A stretch of 40,261 nt of DNA from the NCBI GenBank assembly GCA_035560235.1, contig DATMAG010000064.1, positions 1-40,261 of the forward strand, given 5' to 3'. The DNA comes from DASRDU01 sp035560235 (lineage in GTDB: Bacteria > Acidobacteriota > Blastocatellia > RBC074). Made by a program: the position numbers and the translations under genes. This document shows positions 24,339 to 33,000 of the stretch, piece by piece (the first letter of the stretch is position 1; each line of letters begins with the position of its first letter). Under the pieces are notes generated by a model, which worked only from the letters and a program-made list of their open reading frames with translations, did not search any database and was not told the origin of the DNA.

Positions 24339-25616
24339 TCAGATGCGCAGAAAGATTTTCCGCCGATACATCCAGTAAAGAATGATCCAGTGCGTCAGCA
24401 GCACCGCCGCGCCGAGCAGCAGCGGCTGATACGGCGCACCGGCAAGGTTGAAAACGCCTGCGCCGAGATGACGCGGCAGCGCTTCCGCAATGAAGCCGGT
24501 GAAGAGATGATCCATGCAGTACGCGGCGATTGAATTCATCCCGATGACGACGAGCGGAAAGGCCCAGCGCTTCCAGCCTCTGAGATCAATTACCAGATAG
24601 AATGCCGCGAGCAGCAGAAAACACCAGCCGCCGCTGAACAGCACCCAGCTCGGCGTCCAGATGCGCTTGACGACCGGACACAGACCGAGCCAGCCGATCA
24701 GGCTGCCGCTCACCAGCCCGATCACCCCGGCCAGCGCAAACCATTTCACTTTCTCGAGCGGCGCGCGTTTGTCGCGCAGCACAGTGCCTGCAATCAGGCC
24801 AAGAATCATCGTCCCGAGCGTCGGAATGAAACTCAGCGTGGCATATCCGCCGCCATTGAACACGAACTGTTTTTCACGCGGGAAGAGATTCAGGAACCAC
24901 TGATCGAAGGCCCACGCCAGATTCGTGTTCTTGTTCCAGTGCGCCGCAAACCCCGTCAGCAGATGTGGCCAGCTCTGCGGCACTCCAACCGCCGTCAGAT
25001 CGAATCCCGGCGCAGGCAGCGGCCAGAGCGCAAACGCCAGCCAGTACCCCGCCAGAATCACTGCGAGCGCGGCCCGGTGCCAGACGCCTGAACGCTGACC
25101 GAGCAGAAACAGAAACCCGTACCCCAGCCCGATCTGCGTCAGCGTGTCTTCAAAGGTGAAGTATGTCTGCGGACGACCGAGCGAGCGCAGAAAGATGCCA
25201 AGCAGAATCAGAATCAGCGCCCGCGTGAAAGCGTGCCTGACCATCTGCGCCTGCGTCTGCCCTTTCGCTGCGCGGCTCGCAATTGAAAACGGCAGCGCCA
25301 CTCCGACCAGAAACGAAAACGAAGGCTGAATCAGATCGTGCAGCGAACACCCGATCCATTCAACGTGCGACTGATGATAAGCGAGAAACCGCCACAACCC
25401 GCTCTCCGGCAGCGCCTCTGAGACGCGATGCAGCCGCAGCACCTCAGCCATCATCAGCAGCATGACCAGGCCGCGATAGGCATCAAGCGAGGCCAGGCGA
25501 AACAGAAACGGCTCAGCCGGAGCAGTTCCGGCGGCTTTGCTTTCATCAGCACGACCGGAAGCCTGAGCGTTTTCGGCAGGCTGGATTGGGGCATCAACTT
25601 CAGGGGCACGAAGCAT
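24339..25616 (-). CDS. DUF5009/HGSNAT-type membrane acyltransferase
   Basis: A 425-residue integral membrane protein of the family that includes heparan-alpha-glucosaminide N-acetyltransferase. After about 36 polar residues comes the family opening FRLASLDAYRGLVMLL, then QPSFSFLVGVALPFS with the conserved Phe-Leu-Val-Gly, and about ten membrane segments ending near 420. Family members move acetyl groups across a membrane onto sugars; the usual catalytic His after the first segment may be His75 or His78 (HDLIQPSF region) here. Its N-terminus resembles the truncated acyltransferase fragment at 139-222, so it could supply the lost activity. It is a single gene with its own terminator; the substrate is unknown. 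Confidence 0.85.
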   Translation of the reverse strand: MLRAPEVDAPIQPAENAQASGRADESKAAGTAPAEPFLFRLASLDAYRGLVMLLMMAEVLRLHRVSEALPESGLWRFLAYHQSHVEWIGCSLHDLIQPSFSFLVGVALPFSIASRAAKGQTQAQMVRHAFTRALILILLGIFLRSLGRPQTYFTFEDTLTQIGLGYGFLFLLGQRSGVWHRAALAVILAGYWLAFALWPLPAPGFDLTAVGVPQSWPHLLTGFAAHWNKNTNLAWAFDQWFLNLFPREKQFVFNGGGYATLSFIPTLGTMILGLIAGTVLRDKRAPLEKVKWFALAGVIGLVSGSLIGWLGLCPVVKRIWTPSWVLFSGGWCFLLLAAFYLVIDLRGWKRWAFPLVVIGMNSIAAYCMDHLFTGFIAEALPRHLGAGVFNLAGAPYQPLLLGAAVLLTHWIILYWMYRRKIFLRI

Positions 25617-25740
25617 AGGTCATTCCTTTCATCTCAACATTCCCTACAGGCCTGAAGCCCTGACTGCTTCATTCAGATGCCTGAAGAAACCGGCTGGCAG
25701 ATCACCAGGACAGTGAAATCACAAACAAAGGGAGGACGGT

Positions 25741-26511
25741 TCAGATTGCATCTGGCCGACCAGTCAGCAAAGGCAGCAGATACTGACTGACTTCGTCAAG
25801 AAATTCTTTCAGAAAGCTGTCTGCTCCCTGCTTGCGCAGAACCTCCAGCTCGGTCTGCGCCCAGCATTTCTCCAGCCGACCCCTGTCTTCGCCTTCGCTG
25901 CTGGTTATGAGATGACTGACTGATTCCTTTGCTGCATCAGCAGACAGCAGGTGACCATTCCGACAAGGATCCACACTGTTCTTCTGACGCAGGGATTTTA
26001 GTCGTTGCTCTTCGCTTTCATTTTCGCAGACAAAACCATTCAGCATCCACACCTCAATAACTCTGTTGGGAGTGGCGAGTATGATCGGCGGAATTTCTAA
26101 AGCTTTTTGTCGGGCTTCTTCACGTGCCTGAATCATTGCTCTGCGATGCTCATCAGGCTTTTTGTCCAGATCACGAGCCAGAACAAGAGCAGCAGGCGGA
26201 TCACCCTTCCGGAGCAGCTGGCACAGAGCGATTGCCTTTCTCGTTTCGGCCATTCTGTCACCATCTCCGGGCCTTCGGTAAATTCGAAGTCCATTCTTGT
26301 ATGAATCGCCAGGCTGCTTGATACGAACCCAGCTTGTGTACTGATATGCCGTTCCTTCTTCAATCGCAATCCATTTCCACAACCGCTCCGGGTCATCTTC
26401 AAAGTTATCTTTGATCCAGTCATCTCCTTCTTCGCATAAAACGCGATTCGCAAGATGCGGAACTACGCGTTCATCCGTCTTCCCTTCAGCCACAAGAACG
26501 AACTTAAGCAT
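25741..26511 (-). CDS. TOPRIM-like protein paired with an ATPase (DUF4276/RloB-like)
   Basis: A 256-residue protein with the marks of a TOPRIM fold: VLVAEGKTDER (Glu9, Asp13) and the acidic pair in LVLARDLDKKPDE (Asp114, Asp116), followed by NRVIEVWML near 150, as in DUF4276 and RloB-like proteins. TOPRIM domains use these acidic residues with Mg2+ to cut or join nucleic acid. Its start overlaps the ATPase stop by eight bases (ATGCTTAA), so it is translated by coupling. ATPase plus TOPRIM, on one chain or two, is the design of OLD-family nucleases and of AbiL- or PARIS-like defence systems. The local GC of about 48% is well below the neighbours. The exact family was not confirmed. Confidence 0.7.
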   Translation of the reverse strand: MLKFVLVAEGKTDERVVPHLANRVLCEEGDDWIKDNFEDDPERLWKWIAIEEGTAYQYTSWVRIKQPGDSYKNGLRIYRRPGDGDRMAETRKAIALCQLLRKGDPPAALVLARDLDKKPDEHRRAMIQAREEARQKALEIPPIILATPNRVIEVWMLNGFVCENESEEQRLKSLRQKNSVDPCRNGHLLSADAAKESVSHLITSSEGEDRGRLEKCWAQTELEVLRKQGADSFLKEFLDEVSQYLLPLLTGRPDAI

Positions 26512-27568
26512 TCACCTGCTCCACAGGAATACCGTTGTCAGTCACCCAGGACTCTCCTTCAGCACTCAGGAATTCCCCGGTTGTCAGTACCTCAAGCCCG
26601 CGCTTGGCGTCAGGGTGCTCGCTCAGGCGTCTGGTATGACTGATCCCTTCACTGTCAGTCGCCATTACCCAGACGTTTTCTGCATCAAGCTCATCAACGA
26701 TGTAGGGAGAATGGCTGGTGAGGATGATCTGTTTGTTCTGCTTCTCCACAAACTTCTTCAACGTTTGCATCAATTCTCGTTGAGCAAGCGGATGCAGGGC
26801 CTGCTCAACATCATCCAGCAGGAACAGCTCTGCATCAGACGTATGCAGCAATGTAAGCAGGGCCAGCGTAACCAGTGTTCCTTCGCTGATCATGCTGGCA
26901 GGCAGACTATCGCCGCTTTTTGTATCAAAGATCAGTTCATGAGCAACTACTGTTCGGTCCTCGTCGCAGGGGATGGTGTTGCCATTGACTGAGATCGTGC
27001 GTTTCTCTTTTATCAATTTGGAGACAGGATGCACGCGGATGCGCTTCACCGGTGGCACAATCTGCCTGAGATCAGCCGCAATCCGCTCATGTATTTCCTC
27101 CTGATAGTTTTTCAAATATCCGATCACTGATGCAGCAAAGCTTCCGTCAGCACCAATCACTGGCGGGATGTCGAGAGTATAGGATGGCGATGAAACACTC
27201 TGAGCGAGAGCCTTGAAATAACTGACCTCCCCAAATGATTTGAGCAACTCCGGGGTGATTTCGTGTCGAGACTGAAGATCAAGAACCTGCGAACCCTCAA
27301 TTTTGAGGCCCCAGGAATTATCCGGGCCAATTACTGAAATGCTGAGGCTATCGTTGCTTTGTCCCTTTCTGGTGAACTGGTGAATCATATCCCAGACCCA
27401 CGACCCCCTGTTCACGATCTGTCTGATGAATTGATTCAGAAAGTAGACAGCCTGAAGCAGTGAAGTCTTTCCACACCCGTTCGGCCCCACAAGCGCAGTC
27501 ACGCGCCCCGGCTCAATCTCAGTACGCGCATGGCTCTTGAAATTCTCGACTGTAATTTTGCTGATCAT
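26504..27568 (-). CDS. AAA/ABC-type ATPase (AAA_15/AAA_21, OLD-like)
   Basis: A 354-residue ABC-class ATPase of the SMC/RecF/OLD group. It opens with ISKITVENFKSH and Walker A GPNGCGKT (28-35); the signature-like MISEGT is at 226-231, Walker B ELFLLDDVE at 247-255 and the switch His in TSHSPY at 284-289. No long coiled coil separates the halves. ATG 27568 is preferred: GAGG lies eight bases upstream. GTG 27577 and ATG 27574 are alternatives. It is coupled to the TOPRIM-like gene downstream. Its C-terminal half (residue 300 on) resembles the extension of other phage-defence ATPases. The likely role is anti-phage or anti-plasmid defence; this is inference from architecture and from the low-GC insert. 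Confidence 0.85.
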   Translation of the reverse strand: MISKITVENFKSHARTEIEPGRVTALVGPNGCGKTSLLQAVYFLNQFIRQIVNRGSWVWDMIHQFTRKGQSNDSLSISVIGPDNSWGLKIEGSQVLDLQSRHEITPELLKSFGEVSYFKALAQSVSSPSYTLDIPPVIGADGSFAASVIGYLKNYQEEIHERIAADLRQIVPPVKRIRVHPVSKLIKEKRTISVNGNTIPCDEDRTVVAHELIFDTKSGDSLPASMISEGTLVTLALLTLLHTSDAELFLLDDVEQALHPLAQRELMQTLKKFVEKQNKQIILTSHSPYIVDELDAENVWVMATDSEGISHTRRLSEHPDAKRGLEVLTTGEFLSAEGESWVTDNGIPVEQVNA

Positions 27569-27588
27569 AGTCATCACCTCAGCGAGTA

Positions 27589-27690
27589 CTATATCACCCC
27601 GTCCGTCCTGAGCGCCGCCATCTCTTCAGCGCTCATCCCAGGCAGCCCGCTGTAAATCTCTTCGTTGTGTGCGCCAGGATGATGTAATCG
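27589..27690 (-). pseudogene. 3' remnant of a CaiB/BaiF family CoA-transferase
   Basis: The minus strand from 27690 to the TAG at 27589-27591 reads RLHHPGAHNEEIYSGLPGMS, then AEEMAALRTDGVI and stop. This closely matches the C-terminal end of class III CoA-transferases (pattern GEHNEEV, a short helix, then ALRAEGVI). An in-frame stop (TGA, 27694-27696) cuts it off upstream, and no other part of the roughly 400-residue enzyme is present. The gene was therefore deleted or split, probably when the adjacent low-GC ATPase/TOPRIM pair arrived or was rearranged. The remnant ends 21 bases upstream of the preferred ATPase start. Confidence 0.6.
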
Positions 27691-27779
27691 CATTCAGTTC
27701 CATCTTTTCCTCAGTGACTGATCAAAGGCTTCGGATCTTCACACTTCCGGCAGCAGCTTTTTATGAATCGAATGAATGG

Positions 27780-27799
27780 GCAGTTGATGCATCAACTGC
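27780..27799. repeat. Perfect 20-bp palindrome
   Basis: GCAGTTGATGCATCAACTGC is its own reverse complement. It overlaps the stop codon of the GNAT gene and lies about 90 bases from the CoA-transferase remnant. It could be a dimer-binding operator, a recombination site or a fragment of a terminator; without a loop it is a poor hairpin. Confidence 0.6.
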
Positions 27800-28301
27800 G
27801 TTCGATGGCGTAGACGTAATGCAGGAGGTCAGCGCGAACAGTCTCTTTCATAATCCGCATGCCATTGCGTTCAGCGACGCGGCGCGAAGGCAGATTTTCA
27901 GGACGGATCAGCGAAATCAGGCGGCTGACGCTGTAATGCCCGAACCCGAAATCACGACAGGCCCGCGCCGCTTCAGTCGCAAACCCCTGACCATGGAATT
28001 TCCGGTTGAAGCGATAACCGATTTCGAGTTCCCAGACTTCGTCAACATTCTGATAAATCAGCCCGCAGTCGCCAATCACCCGCCCGCTCTCACGATGCAC
28101 GACCGCCCACAACCCGCCGCCGTATGTTTCAAAGCGCCTGAGATTGCGCTCGATTCCGGCCCGCACTGTCGCGGCATCAAACGGGCGCGGGTAATACTTC
28201 ATCGTTTCAGCATCGCCCAGGAACTCAAACAGCGCGTCAAAATCATCCGCTGACATCACGCGCAGAATCAGGCGATCAGTTTCCAGAATCACTTTTTTCA
28301 T
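27792..28301 (-). CDS. GNAT family N-acetyltransferase (RimJ/RimL-like)
   Basis: A 169-residue GNAT enzyme. The N-terminal ILETDRLILRVMSADDFDALFEFLGD is typical of the RimJ/RimL branch; acetyl-CoA binding is by the IGYRFNRKFHGQGFATEA segment (pattern Q/RxxGxG/A), and IRPENLPSRRVAERNGM is the later motif. ATG 28301 is preferred over 28397: the upstream 32 residues are not family-like. Substrates in the family range from ribosomal proteins to small amines. It is a single gene, flanked by the CoA-transferase remnant downstream and the surface-protein locus upstream. Confidence 0.88.
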   Translation of the reverse strand: MKKVILETDRLILRVMSADDFDALFEFLGDAETMKYYPRPFDAATVRAGIERNLRRFETYGGGLWAVVHRESGRVIGDCGLIYQNVDEVWELEIGYRFNRKFHGQGFATEAARACRDFGFGHYSVSRLISLIRPENLPSRRVAERNGMRIMKETVRADLLHYVYAIERS

Positions 28302-28452
28302 GGCTCTGACGAAAGCTGCTGCAGGAACGCGAAGACAAATGTCAGGCGCAAGTGTACCTGACAGAGATGGAAACTGCGAAGAGATGAAGACAGTCACGCG
28401 GCAAAATCAGCTTCGTTCAGTGACTGTTGCCGGTTTTGATGCAGGGCGGGAT

Positions 28453-30081
28453 TTATCGGATTCTGACCGTCAGGCTGACATTCCCGGTATTGTCCGGCGC
28501 AGTCTGGCTGAGCGTTCCTGAGGTCACGCGCCAGCGCACGGCTTTGACATTGCGGTCATAACCTGAGGCTGCGCCGCCGCCGCCGCTCACCGGCGTGTAA
28601 GTCCATGTCGCTGTGCCGGGCGAGGCGCTGTCGTAATCGTTCGAGTATTCGACCACAAGCGTCAGCCCCGTCGTGCCGGTGTTGATGGCGGCTGAACCGA
28701 GCTTGAAATCGGTGTTCTGCGGCACCGGATCGCTGATGATGAGGTTCTGCGCCGGAATGCCGCCGGAGTTGGTGAAGACAAGCATAAAGGTCAGTTCAGT
28801 GCCCGGCTGCTGCGCGGCTGTGACGCAGTCGGCGGGCGCAGTGCAGCTTTTGGTCAATGCGATGCTCGGCGCATTGGCGACCGTCAGCGTCTGATCTGAT
28901 GCGCTGTTGACGAGGCCGCCGCCGAAGGCCGTCAGATTGGCCGGGCCGTTGGTATAACTGCCCGGCGCGCTGGCGATGACATTGACCTTGACCTGACAAC
29001 TGGCGGTGCCCGAACTCAGCACCGCGCCGCTGACTGAAATCGAACCGCTGCCGCTGGTCGCAGTCACAGTGCCGCCGCACGTGTTGACGATGTTCGGCGC
29101 GGGCGCAACGACCAGGCCCGCAGGCAGCGTGTCGGTGAATGAAAGGTTCGGCTGATTGAAGAATCCCGATCCGTTCGTCATCGTGAAGGTCAGCGTCGCC
29201 GGAATGTTGATCGAAGTCGCCACCGGACTGAAGGATTTCGTCAGATCAGGAAAATCGCTCGCGCACAGATCGCGAATGTCATAACCAACGGCGCTCGAAG
29301 TGGCAGAAGCTGCAATCGTCGCGCCCGATCCGGGCACGGCGGGCAGCGGGCCGGTGTAAATCTGACCGTTCGTCGAGAGCACCATGTTCGAGCCTTCGAT
29401 CAGCAGCCCGTTCGGCGTGCCTGAAGCGATGCCGGTGATGCGCCCTTCGTGATTGATCGTTCCGGTGCTGCCTGAAAGCGTGATCGAATAGAGCCGGAAG
29501 TTGCCGCCCGAAGAGTTGGCCAGAAAGTAGAGCTTGCCGCTGATGTCAAACGCCAGATCGCCGCTCGCCGGATTGGCCGGCGGATCAGTTCCCGGCGCGG
29601 TCAGCGTGATCGTGGCGTTGATTGCCGCCGTCGTCGGGCTGAGTTCGTACAGGTTCGAGGTATTGGCCGACATGGCGTACAGCTTGCCGTTGATGGGATT
29701 GAAGGCGAGCCGCACGATGACGCTGCTGCCGGTCGCACTCTGCGCAATCGTGCCGATCAGCGCGGGCGTTCCGCCCTGCCCCGGATTCCAGCGGTACAGA
29801 CTTCCGGCCCCGCTCGATGTGGCGTACTGCACCCAGTACAGATCACCTGAAGTCTGCTGAATCGCCAGCGCCGCCGCGTTGCTTCCCGCAGGAAAAGGCG
29901 CGCCGCTGTAAATCAGCGTTCCGGCTCCGGTCGTCCGGTTCATCTGCAGAATGCCGTTCAGCCCGATGCCATAGTAGAGCGTCGTCGCCGAGGCGGATGA
30001 AGCGACCAGCAGCATAATCACAGCCAGCCACAGGCCTCGCGCGAACACGGAATGACTGAGCAGCTTCACTTCAACCTGCAT
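28453..30081 (-). CDS. Secreted DUF11 protein with beta-propeller-like N-terminus
   Basis: A 542-residue exported protein. The signal peptide is about 1-32 (LWLAVIMLLVASSASA). Residues 35-270 contain repeated blade-like strands (ILQMNRTTGAGTLIYSG, GSLYRWNPG, KLYAMSANTSNLYELSP, KLYFLANSSG) that suggest a beta-propeller. Residues 285-405 and 405-542 are two DUF11-like sandwiches (TLTFTMTNGSGFFNQPNLSFTDTLPAGL; ELTFMLVFTNSGGIPAQNLIISDPVPQ). The last 140 residues are a close paralog of the end of the partial gene at 39678. It starts nine bases after the giant gene at 30091 with AGAGGTGTC upstream, so it is co-transcribed and coupled. No sorting signal was recognised. Confidence 0.85.
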   Translation of the reverse strand: MQVEVKLLSHSVFARGLWLAVIMLLVASSASATTLYYGIGLNGILQMNRTTGAGTLIYSGAPFPAGSNAAALAIQQTSGDLYWVQYATSSGAGSLYRWNPGQGGTPALIGTIAQSATGSSVIVRLAFNPINGKLYAMSANTSNLYELSPTTAAINATITLTAPGTDPPANPASGDLAFDISGKLYFLANSSGGNFRLYSITLSGSTGTINHEGRITGIASGTPNGLLIEGSNMVLSTNGQIYTGPLPAVPGSGATIAASATSSAVGYDIRDLCASDFPDLTKSFSPVATSINIPATLTFTMTNGSGFFNQPNLSFTDTLPAGLVVAPAPNIVNTCGGTVTATSGSGSISVSGAVLSSGTASCQVKVNVIASAPGSYTNGPANLTAFGGGLVNSASDQTLTVANAPSIALTKSCTAPADCVTAAQQPGTELTFMLVFTNSGGIPAQNLIISDPVPQNTDFKLGSAAINTGTTGLTLVVEYSNDYDSASPGTATWTYTPVSGGGGAASGYDRNVKAVRWRVTSGTLSQTAPDNTGNVSLTVRIR

Positions 30082-30090
30082 GACACCTCT

Positions 30091-33000
30091 TCATCTGCTG
30101 ATCGGATCAGTAGTCTGAAAATCCGCGATCACAAAGTTGACGAGCGCGCCTTTCTCCTTCAGCTTCGCGCCGTAGTTCCCTGCCTCGTCGAGCGTTGAAA
30201 ACCGCCCGCTCTGCACGCGATACCAGAGGCCGCGACCGGGCACTTCAGCTTTGACGATGCGCGCCTCAATGCCGAACTCCTTCAGATAAGCCGCGTGGCG
30301 GCGCGCATCGGCCAGCCGCTTGTGCGAACCGATCTGCACCGTGAAACTCAGTTCCATCGCGTTGAGGATCACTCCGCCCGCTTCGTTCCGCCTGACTTCA
30401 GGCACGACCGGCTTCACAGGAACTTCAGCCGCATCCTGAATCGCGCTTACCGCAGGAACCGGCGGCTGCGCAGCGATGATCGTTGTGCGCTGCGTTCGCG
30501 CTGTCTGAACCGGCGGCAGTTCAGAGATCTTCTCTTTCGCCTCTGCTTCATCAGGTTCTGTCGCCGTCATCAACGGCTTCGCCTGCGGCTTTGGCTCTGC
30601 TGTTCGGGGCTTGTGCTGCGGCTCTTTCTGTTTCGGATCGAAGTTCTGCGCCAGGTATTCGTGCGTCTGCGCTTCATCCATCGTCACCAGTCCGTCGCGC
30701 GAGGTGCCGAAGAGATTGAACATGTTCGAGAGCTTCGACGAGATGACGAAATAGACGCCGCGCCGCTGCGTGAAGCTGCCCGCCGGACTGACGCCGCCGA
30801 AGTATGTCGGCTCAGTCGCTCGCGTGAAGTTGTAGCCCAGGCCGAATCGCAGATCGGAGAGCGCCCAGAAACCAAGCTCAGCGCCGAGCGAATTGCGCTG
30901 CGATGAATTCGACGGCTGCCAGAGCGTGCGCGCTTCTCCGGCCAGATCGAAGTATCGCGCAAAGCGAAACTCGGCGCGCCCCTGCCCGAGCATCGTCAGC
31001 GTCGCAGCGAGCGGCACATCGGCGCGCCCGTTCTCGCTGAACTTCAGCGCAAAGCGTCCGTACAGTTCAAGCCTTCTGGTTGCCTGAAACAGGCCGTCAG
31101 TCGAAACAATGTCAGCGCGGTCGCGGGTCGCATCAAAGCCGCGCTGCGCCGACTGCTCAAAGGTGCGATGGTTGTAGCTGAAAAGCAGCGCTGTGCGGTC
31201 TGATTCCAGCGGTCGCCACGCCAGCGCCGCGATGCCGTTGATCGTCAGATTGCCGCGCCCCTGAAAATCGGCGCGCGCTACCTGAAAGCGTCCGAGCGAA
31301 GTCAGACTGCTGGTGACCTTGCCCGCCGCGCCGAAGGTCAGAATCTGGCCGAACCCGTTCAGGTCGCGCAGTTCATAGCGCGCCGCGGAACGGAAGTTTT
31401 CATTCGGCTGCCACGTGAAGCCGAGAGATGCGTTATTGAAGCTCTGCCCGTTGCCCGCGAGATGCATCCCGCGTTCGTAACCGAGATCGAGCGAAATCTG
31501 TCTGCTCACCGGCAGGCGATTGATGAGGCCGATGACGGCGAAGCTGTCAGTCCCGTTGATCCCGTTGTCAATCTGATAGCGCGTGTTGAGGCTGGTGTAG
31601 CGGCCCAGCGCCGTCTCAATGCCGACGGCAGTTTCGCGCCGCGAACTGAGGCCGCCGAAACCAGTCGCCATCACATCGCTGACGGGCGTGATCGCCTGCG
31701 ATGCCAGCCGCTGGGTAAAGAAGATCTTCGCCAGCGAATTGAGGCGATACCCGGCGGTGATCGTCGTCTGATTCGGATAGCTCGGATCGGATTCGCTCAG
31801 GTTCTGTTCGCGCCGCACAGCCAGTTGCAGCTTGTCATTCGGCGTGTACTCAGCGCCGACCGTAATCAGATTTGAAGTCACTTCGCGTCCGGCAAACGAT
31901 GCGGGCGCAGCCGCGCTGCCTGCGGCATTGTTCGCAGGATTGTTCGCCGCGTTGTTTGCCGCGTTGGCGAGCGCGGTGCCTGACGCGTCGCTGAAGCTGC
32001 GATAGTCATAACCAAAGCTGACGCGCAGCTTGTCGTGGACGCTTTCGACCCATCCAATCGAAGCGGTACGGCGGCTGTTGTTGAAGTTTTCGGTGTGATG
32101 GCGTTCGTCGGTGAATCCGAAGCGCATCAGCGAACGGCTGCGCGGTTTCAGATCGAACGCGATGCTCGCGCGCTGCGTGCCCGGCGTGACGGTCGAGCCG
32201 AACGGGTTGAGATAATCGGCGTCGGATTTCAGAAAGCTCGCCTGAATCACGCCTTCGCGCCAGTTGACCGGCTGCCGCAGTTCGGCGCGGAACGCATTGC
32301 CATTGTGTTCCTGATCGAGCGTGTTTGCGCCAGTGCCGCCGAAAAAGAGATTGCCGCCCGATGCCACGCGCCCACGGCTCATTCCCCATTCGAACTGCAG
32401 CGTGCCGCTGAAGGGCAGCTTCTGTTCGAGATCAACGCCGCCCAGATAATACGGCCCGAACTGATCCTGCCGCTGATTGACGAACGAAGAGCCCACGCGC
32501 AGCCCCGCTGCCTCAAACGCCTTTGCGCCGCGCGCAGTGTAGACGGCTGACGACAGTCCGATGGCGACGTGTTCATAGGTCGCCACGATCTGCACCAGAT
32601 TGAGCGCGTAATCGAAGGTCGAAATCGGGCGCATAAAGAAGATCACGCCCAGGTCAGGATCGAGGTTGTAATCAACCGAGCGCACCAGTGTCTGGCGCGA
32701 GAGAATGATTTCAGGATTGCGCCGGTCGCGCACTTCCAGCACGACCGTTTCCGAACCCTGAATGATGTCGGTGCTTGAAAGCTGCACGAGTCCGAACGTG
32801 CGGCCCGGAAAGACATCTCGCGCAAAGGCCGTGTCAGGCCGCGCTCCGGTCGCGGTCAGATAATCGCCGCGCGCGTTTTCAAGGTGCAGCTTCACGCCCG
32901 TCAGCCGCCGCTGATAACCGGTCAGTTGCGGCCCGCCGCTGCCAAAGTTTGCTGAGTTCGCAGGCAGAGCCTGATTGCCGATGGCTGAACTCGCCAGGTT

